Positions 59,181 through 64,000 of a stretch of 64,000 bases of DNA are shown one piece after another; the stretch's first letter is position 1; the number at the start of each line of letters is the position of its first letter. The DNA lies in NCBI RefSeq assembly GCF_003544875.1, contig NZ_CP032093.1, positions 1,922,001 to 1,986,000 on the forward strand, given 5' to 3'. This DNA comes from Vibrio alfacsensis (GTDB lineage: Bacteria; Pseudomonadota; Gammaproteobacteria; Enterobacterales; Vibrionaceae). A model generated the notes under the pieces. That model was not told the DNA's origin and did no database searches. It saw nothing but the letters and a program-made list of their open reading frames with translations. The translations under genes were made by a program, and so were the position numbers.

Positions 59181-60419
59181 CTAAATGTGCAGTTCTGCTA
59201 GGCGTTGATATTCATGACACCCTACTTCCGATTGCTCACAAACAGACAACAAATCATCAATGAAAAATCGTAACGCGCGAGATTCAATCGTTCTGATTGC
59301 CGTTTGCTGCTCCTGTGATAAATAACCATAAATACTTGCCGCACCAAAGTCGCCAAATATCATCTGACCCTGCGCATTAACCAAAGTATTGTGCGCATAC
59401 AAGTCGCCATGACACACTTTGTTGTCGTGCAAGTGGTGAAACACATCAATCATCTGTTCAACGATTAGAGTAATCTGCTTAATTGTCAGTGAGAAGCCTG
59501 CAGGAAAAGTATCTCTTGTGCAGGTATCTAGTGTTGGTGGCAAGCCTAAGTTGTAGTAGCTGTCTGGAATAAGCTCCATCACCAACGCAAGCTCAGTAAC
59601 GTCATCAAGTTGTGCAATCGACTTCACCAAGTTGTTATGCTGCCCCGCCTGTAAACAGGCTTCGAGCTCATCCTGAGGAAAACCATCACTGGTCACTTCA
59701 CCTTTGAATACTTTCACAGCAACTTCATTTGGAAAATCGTAATCCAAATCCAGCCAATTGGCATGAGAGATCACCCCACTCGCCCCTTGCCCTAGCACGT
59801 GATTGAGTGAATAGCTGCTCTTCGAGACTTTAGGCACACTGTCTAACGAAGAGGGATGCAGACAAAAAGGATTCCCTGCGAAAGCACACCACGCCAGCTT
59901 TGGTAGCTGCGTCAATACATTGGGGAAACATTCAAGTTGGTTGGCAGAGAGGCGAATTAACTCCAAGTTAACCAAGTTTTTCATGCTGCTTGGCAGTTGC
60001 TTTATTTGGTTTCCTGCTAGCGCTAGCTTTTGCAATCTCGGCCTTTCACCTAAGCTATTTGGAAGTGTTTCAATTTCATTATCAGTCAAAATTAACCAAC
60101 GTAACTGAGCAGGAAGTGACGCTTCACTTACTGTTTTAATTTTGTTGGTTTTAAACCCGACCATCTCAAGATTTGGCAATTTTCCCAACACATCTGGCAG
60201 ATGCGTGAATCGGTTGTTAGAAGCAAAGATGATTTTTAGCTTCGTCAGCTTTTCCAGTGCTTCAGGAAGCTCCGAAAGCGAGTTACCCGATAAGTCTAAC
60301 ACTTCCAGTGTGTCTGCAAGCTCTATAATCTCCATAGGAAAATCCGTTAGCCCCTCAGCTAACTTGAGTTGTTTGATTCCTAATAATTGCCCTGATTTTA
60401 GTTGTTCTAGAGTTTGCAA
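59181..60419 (-). CDS. Leucine-rich-repeat protein kinase-like fusion
   Basis: The 412-residue protein has about seven LRRs in residues 15-190 (TLEVLDLSGNSLSELPEALE type) and a C-terminal kinase-like domain. Kinase elements: glycine loop LGQGASGVISHA, VAIK-type Lys in EVAVKVFK, catalytic loop VCHGDLYAHNTLV (HGD in place of HRD) and DFG in IFGDFGAAS. No signal peptide or membrane helix is seen, so it is probably cytoplasmic. The C-terminus is short after DFG and ends at a tandem repeat; truncation is possible. The 255 bases upstream hold only an 11-base tandem duplication near 60488. Confidence 0.85.
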   Translation of the reverse strand: MQTLEQLKSGQLLGIKQLKLAEGLTDFPMEIIELADTLEVLDLSGNSLSELPEALEKLTKLKIIFASNNRFTHLPDVLGKLPNLEMVGFKTNKIKTVSEASLPAQLRWLILTDNEIETLPNSLGERPRLQKLALAGNQIKQLPSSMKNLVNLELIRLSANQLECFPNVLTQLPKLAWCAFAGNPFCLHPSSLDSVPKVSKSSYSLNHVLGQGASGVISHANWLDLDYDFPNEVAVKVFKGEVTSDGFPQDELEACLQAGQHNNLVKSIAQLDDVTELALVMELIPDSYYNLGLPPTLDTCTRDTFPAGFSLTIKQITLIVEQMIDVFHHLHDNKVCHGDLYAHNTLVNAQGQMIFGDFGAASIYGYLSQEQQTAIRTIESRALRFFIDDLLSVCEQSEVGCHEYQRLAELHI

Positions 60420-60674
60420 ACCTAAGCTTTCCTATTGTCTGAATTGAGGCGCGCAGTTTACGTGGCTTAAACTAGAAAAGCGAGAACAGAGAAGCAACAG
60501 AGAAGCAACAGAAATACTGAGCTTTCTATAATTTAAGCACTAGGAGTACAAACAGGTTTAACGTAACAAGAAGAAACTAAAATGCAGAAGTAGTGGCTTT
60601 TATCTGTCTTTATTGACGTTACACTACGTGCCCTCTCAACCAAAAGGTCACGTGGTAAGCACGTCAGTAGTCGC

Positions 60675-61571
60675 ATGAAACTCTCTGAAAGCCCAATCAC
60701 TCAGCATTGCTATAATGGCCACACCTTCTTCATCAAACGTGATGACATGCTGCATTCTCATTTTTCTGGGAACAAAGCGCGAAAGTTTATGGCGTTATTG
60801 GAAGAACAGAATAGCAACATTCGCACCGTGATCAGCTATGGTTCCGCTCAATCGAATGCCATGTATTCTCTGGCTGCTCTAGCACAAATTAAAGGCTGGC
60901 AGTTTGAGTTTTATGTTCAACACATCCCATCATGGTTGAAGCAATTCCCCTTAGGTAACTATCGTGGCGCCGTTGATCTAGGGATGCAAATCACTGCGAT
61001 GCAAGAGGTCGAGTCCAAGCTTCACCCAAGTGAATACATCAAACAGGTTCGTGGACTTGATGAAACAACACTATTCATACCAGAGGGTGGACGAGCCAGT
61101 ATTTCTGAAGCCGGCGTAAAGCGACTCGCTATGGAGATCCTTGACTGGACACGGTTAGAGGGCAACAAACAGTTTGTGGTGGCATTACCATCAGGTACAG
61201 GGACGACGGCACTGTATTTAAGTAAGCATCTCAAACCTCATGATATAGAAGTGCTCACCTGTGCTTGCGTTGGGGATTCAAACTACCTAACCGAACAATT
61301 CAATATGCTCGAACAGGAAAACCACCCAACCATTCTGGCTGTGCGCGACAAGCATCATTTTGGTCGTTTATATCAAGGTGATTACGAAACATGGCAAGCA
61401 TTGCATGATCAAACTCATATTGAATTCGACCTGCTTTATGACCCTTATATGTGGCAATGTTTGCAACCATGGCTAGCGGAGAACGAAGACAAAACCCTCA
61501 TCTACATTCATCAAGGCGGGTTACTTGGCAACGAATCGATGCTGCCAAGATATCAGCGTGAGTTCGACTAA
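60675..61571 (+). CDS. D-cysteine desulfhydrase / ACC deaminase family PLP enzyme
   Basis: The 298-residue fold type II PLP protein has FFIKRDDMLHSHFSGNKARK with the PLP lysine, SYGSAQSNAMYSLAALA and the phosphate loop ALPSGTGTTALYLS. The family includes D-cysteine desulfhydrase and ACC deaminase; sequence alone does not separate them. It is monocistronic. Confidence 0.85.
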   Translation: MKLSESPITQHCYNGHTFFIKRDDMLHSHFSGNKARKFMALLEEQNSNIRTVISYGSAQSNAMYSLAALAQIKGWQFEFYVQHIPSWLKQFPLGNYRGAVDLGMQITAMQEVESKLHPSEYIKQVRGLDETTLFIPEGGRASISEAGVKRLAMEILDWTRLEGNKQFVVALPSGTGTTALYLSKHLKPHDIEVLTCACVGDSNYLTEQFNMLEQENHPTILAVRDKHHFGRLYQGDYETWQALHDQTHIEFDLLYDPYMWQCLQPWLAENEDKTLIYIHQGGLLGNESMLPRYQREFD

Positions 61572-61666
61572 CTAAGAGCTATTGGCTAACTGAAATCCGT
61601 TAACTGAGGTCTGTTGACCTTTCGAGCTGATTATTACAAAGAAAGATAAGCAGACCCTAACTTCAA

Positions 61667-62209
61667 CTATTTAATTAGCGTCAAAATCTCTTTGAATTCT
61701 GGCGCACGACAATCTTCGACCATTTCATACAAGCACATTTCTACGCCAGTTAAACCAACACCACTTGCGGTCAGTTTTGCCAATGCTAGTGCTTTGTTCG
61801 CAGCCGTTCGAGAAGAGATCCCATCCGTTACTAGCTCTACTCGGAAACCCATTTGGCGCAGCGAAACCGCAGTCTGATACACACAAATATGCGCTTCAAT
61901 CCCGCACACCAACCATGTGTCGACGTTGGTATTCTCTACCGCAAGTTTAAACGTGGACGCTTTGCAGCCATCAAACGTGTACTTCGCGATTGCTAGATGG
62001 TCGGTTGCCAACACTTCACGAATAGGCTCTACCGTTGGCCCCAAACGCTCAGGATTTTGTTCTAGCCAAACGATGGGTAAATCCAGTGCTTTCGCCCCTT
62101 TTACCAACTTAGTGATATTTTCAATCAAGGCCTCGCTTTCGTGCATTAAGCTAGCAAGCTTACCTTGCACATCGACAACAATTAAACCGGTGGTGTTTTT
62201 CGACAGCAT
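61667..62209 (-). CDS. Isochorismatase-family hydrolase
   Basis: The 180-residue protein has the family triad: Asp in LIVVDVQGKL, Lys in IAKYTFDG and Cys in VCGIEAHICVYQTA. Relatives include YcaC and nicotinamidase-type enzymes; the substrate is not assigned. Confidence 0.9.
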   Translation of the reverse strand: MLSKNTTGLIVVDVQGKLASLMHESEALIENITKLVKGAKALDLPIVWLEQNPERLGPTVEPIREVLATDHLAIAKYTFDGCKASTFKLAVENTNVDTWLVCGIEAHICVYQTAVSLRQMGFRVELVTDGISSRTAANKALALAKLTASGVGLTGVEMCLYEMVEDCRAPEFKEILTLIK

Positions 62210-62321
62210 ACTTACATCCTATGAAACGCGCCCATGAAAGGCCCATGAGAGATAGAGACAATGTATCAAAATCTCCCTTTAACCTAATAAACCAATCATG
62301 CAAAGTCATTGTTCGCTCACG

Positions 62322-63182
62322 CTATTGGAATTTTTCTCGAAATAGCTCAATCAAAGCTTTCACTTTATTTGGTAAAAAAAGATTAGACGGATAGATCAAC
62401 GTCAGATGTTGTTGCAAATGTGAGTACTCTGGCAGCACTTCAACGAGCTGGCCATCTTCTAGCGCGGGCTTAGAATGTACCTGAGGAATAAAAGCGATGC
62501 CGTTGCCCGCAATCGCCATTAAGCGCAATAGGTTCAAATCATCCGATTTCACAGTGACATGGTATTTGGGATCCAACAAATCTGCGTTATAGCGGTTGGT
62601 CAATAAACGGTGATACTCAAGATCATCTATGCTTTCAAGCGGAGGATGGGTATCAAGATACCCTTTCGAGGCGACAAAATGGCTTCGATATGGCAATAAA
62701 CTAAACTGCACGTAACTGTCATCAGAGACTTTCGCCACACTCGGTAACAGCTGAAGATCAAACGCCTGACGCTTAAGATCAACACTCTCTTGGTGATTTT
62801 CAATCTCCACCGACATATCAGGATAACGCGTGGTGTATTCATTAATGATCGAGTTAAACGCCGCAGAGCTCATCAATGCCGATGGGATAGCTAACCGTAC
62901 TTTTCCTGTCAGTTCCTGCTGATAGTCGTCCATCACATTCAAACCTTGCTGAATATGTTCAATCGGTTGCCCTACTAACTCAAATAGGCGCTTCCCGTGC
63001 TCTGTTAGCTCAATGGTTCGCGTGGTACGAATCAACAATTGGCAGCCCAAAGCTCTTTCTAATTCTTGCAAACGACGACTCACTTTCGAGCGTTGCAATT
63101 GGTTGGCCTCTGCCGCTGCGCTGATGCCGCCATGTACGATGGTTTGGCTCAACAGATAAAGATCATCAAAACTAACGTTCAT
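62322..63182 (-). CDS. LysR-family transcriptional regulator
   Basis: The 286-residue protein has an N-terminal HTH (GGISAAAEANQLQRSKVSRRLQ) and the LysR effector domain (GKVRLAIPSALM, GIAFIPQVHSK). It is divergent from the membrane fusion protein gene with about 110 bases between starts, so it probably controls that exporter. Confidence 0.92.
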   Translation of the reverse strand: MNVSFDDLYLLSQTIVHGGISAAAEANQLQRSKVSRRLQELERALGCQLLIRTTRTIELTEHGKRLFELVGQPIEHIQQGLNVMDDYQQELTGKVRLAIPSALMSSAAFNSIINEYTTRYPDMSVEIENHQESVDLKRQAFDLQLLPSVAKVSDDSYVQFSLLPYRSHFVASKGYLDTHPPLESIDDLEYHRLLTNRYNADLLDPKYHVTVKSDDLNLLRLMAIAGNGIAFIPQVHSKPALEDGQLVEVLPEYSHLQQHLTLIYPSNLFLPNKVKALIELFREKFQ

Positions 63183-63295
63183 TGTCCTACTTTTAGGTCA
63201 TTCATGTTCTTATTTCGATTCTACTGAAATGTGATCAACTTCTCTATAATTCGCTCTATTATTTGCTTGCCAGCATCAAAATTCGGGAATCTCTT

Positions 63296-64000
63296 ATGAC
63301 AGCGGATCATAAATTCAAACACTGGATGCGAACACTTATTGTCCTATTCATTGTACTATTTTTCTACATTATCATTGCTGATCGCCATGCTCCCATTACC
63401 ACAGAAGGGCGCGTTCAAGGCTACGTAGTCCAAGTCGCACCAGAAGTTTCAGGCAAAGTCACCGAGGTGTTAATTGATAACAACCAATCGGTCCTCAAAG
63501 GCGATGCCTTGTTTAAAATCGACGATCGCAAATACAAAATTGCTCTTGAACAAGCTAAGTTGTCTTTGCAATCCGCGTATGAGAAAGAAGCCACACTTTA
63601 CTCTCAACGCGAGGCGGCCATTGCCAACATCACTCGAGCTCAAGCCACTTACAATAATGCACATCGTGAGTACATGCGTTTGCAAAAACTGTCGAGTCAA
63701 AAAGTCATCTCTCAGTCCACTCTCGATAATGCTTTTGCACAAAACCAAGTTTCTCGCTCGGCACTCAAAGCCGAACAGCAAAATTTAAAAGTGATTGAAG
63801 CGCAGTTGGGCGCAAAAAAAGGTCAGAGTACTGCAGTAAGAATCGCACAAAATGGGATTGAAAAAGCACAACTTGATCTTGCTAATACCGAGGTGCTGGC
63901 ACCAAGTGATGGCGTAGTAACCAACTTACAGTTGGAAGTCGGATCCATGGCAAACACCAACATGCCAATGCTGACATTTGTGCCGACAGGCTCCATGTGG
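63296..64000 (+). CDS. HlyD/EmrA-type membrane fusion protein (cut by window end)
   Basis: The frame opens at ATG 63296 (GGGAATC upstream) and runs off the window. An N-terminal membrane anchor (TLIVLFIVLFFYIIIADRH) is followed by the lipoyl half-motif (VQVAPEVSGKVTEVLIDNNQ), a coiled-coil hairpin with many Gln and Ala, and the second lipoyl half (LAPSDGVVTNLQLEVG). It is the periplasmic adaptor of a tripartite or MFS-type exporter. The divergent LysR gene is the likely regulator. Confidence 0.9.
   Translation, partial: MTADHKFKHWMRTLIVLFIVLFFYIIIADRHAPITTEGRVQGYVVQVAPEVSGKVTEVLIDNNQSVLKGDALFKIDDRKYKIALEQAKLSLQSAYEKEATLYSQREAAIANITRAQATYNNAHREYMRLQKLSSQKVISQSTLDNAFAQNQVSRSALKAEQQNLKVIEAQLGAKKGQSTAVRIAQNGIEKAQLDLANTEVLAPSDGVVTNLQLEVGSMANTNMPMLTFVPTGSMW

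Overview
The window looks like a piece of the larger chromosome of a Vibrio, probably of the Harveyi clade (parahaemolyticus/alginolyticus-like). This is inferred from gene content and protein wording: a fused diaminobutyrate aminotransferase/decarboxylase with the carboxynorspermidine route to norspermidine, fused trpCF, an AspS-type secretin pilotin, and E. coli-like local gene order (uvrY-uvrC-pgsA-tRNAs, rluB/yciO/rnm/trp, yciB/yciA/yciI). No phage, insertion sequence, integron cassette or CRISPR array was recognised, so most of the window is core housekeeping DNA.

Layout. 0-5 kb: the end of ubiG, then nrdA-nrdB-yfaE (aerobic ribonucleotide reductase and its maintenance ferredoxin) behind a long upstream region with a perfect DnaA box and NrdR-like boxes. 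4.6-7.8 kb: a CinA/YfaY-family gene, a DUF3943 envelope protein and an ACT-domain protein. 7.9-13.4 kb (minus strand): the norspermidine operon, preceded by a long apparently structured leader with a possible 19-codon upstream reading frame. 14.1-18.1 kb (minus): uvrY(varA)-uvrC-pgsA and four tRNAs (Cys, Gly, Leu, Gly). 18.7-26 kb: polB, a nucleotidyltransferase-like gene, efpL, yciU, rluB, yciO, rnm. 26-33.2 kb: the trp operon with operator, Trp-rich leader peptide, attenuator and trpE-G-D-CF-B-A. 33.5-36.9 kb: a dicarboxylate/amino-acid symporter, yciB, yciA, yciI and an AspS/GspS pilotin. 37-41.6 kb: divergent metE/metR with MetJ boxes, a DUF4250 gene and a membrane protein. 41.7-44.1 kb: a PAS-degenerate GGDEF-EAL-CBS c-di-GMP protein. 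44.6-51 kb: ygiQ, then a YheO-like regulator, RidA, a cystine-type transporter and a CoA-disulfide-reductase-like flavoprotein. 51.5-59 kb: a chemoreceptor, a GtrA/ArnT-like/GtrB envelope glycosylation operon and a divergent two-component system. 59-64 kb: an LRR-protein kinase fusion, a D-cysteine desulfhydrase/ACC deaminase homologue, an isochorismatase-family hydrolase, a LysR regulator and the start of an HlyD/EmrA-type membrane fusion protein.

The strongest unexpected signal is four reading frames (pilotin, EAL protein, cystine transporter, response regulator) that are each restored by adding one base in or next to a short A/T run. All lie between about 36.5 and 57.7 kb. A common technical cause (homopolymer under-calling) is the simplest explanation, and real decay would have to be shown by resequencing. 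Other points of interest are the attenuator-like leader of the norspermidine operon, short tandem repeats touching or following stop codons, and the divergent sensor/glycosylation module.
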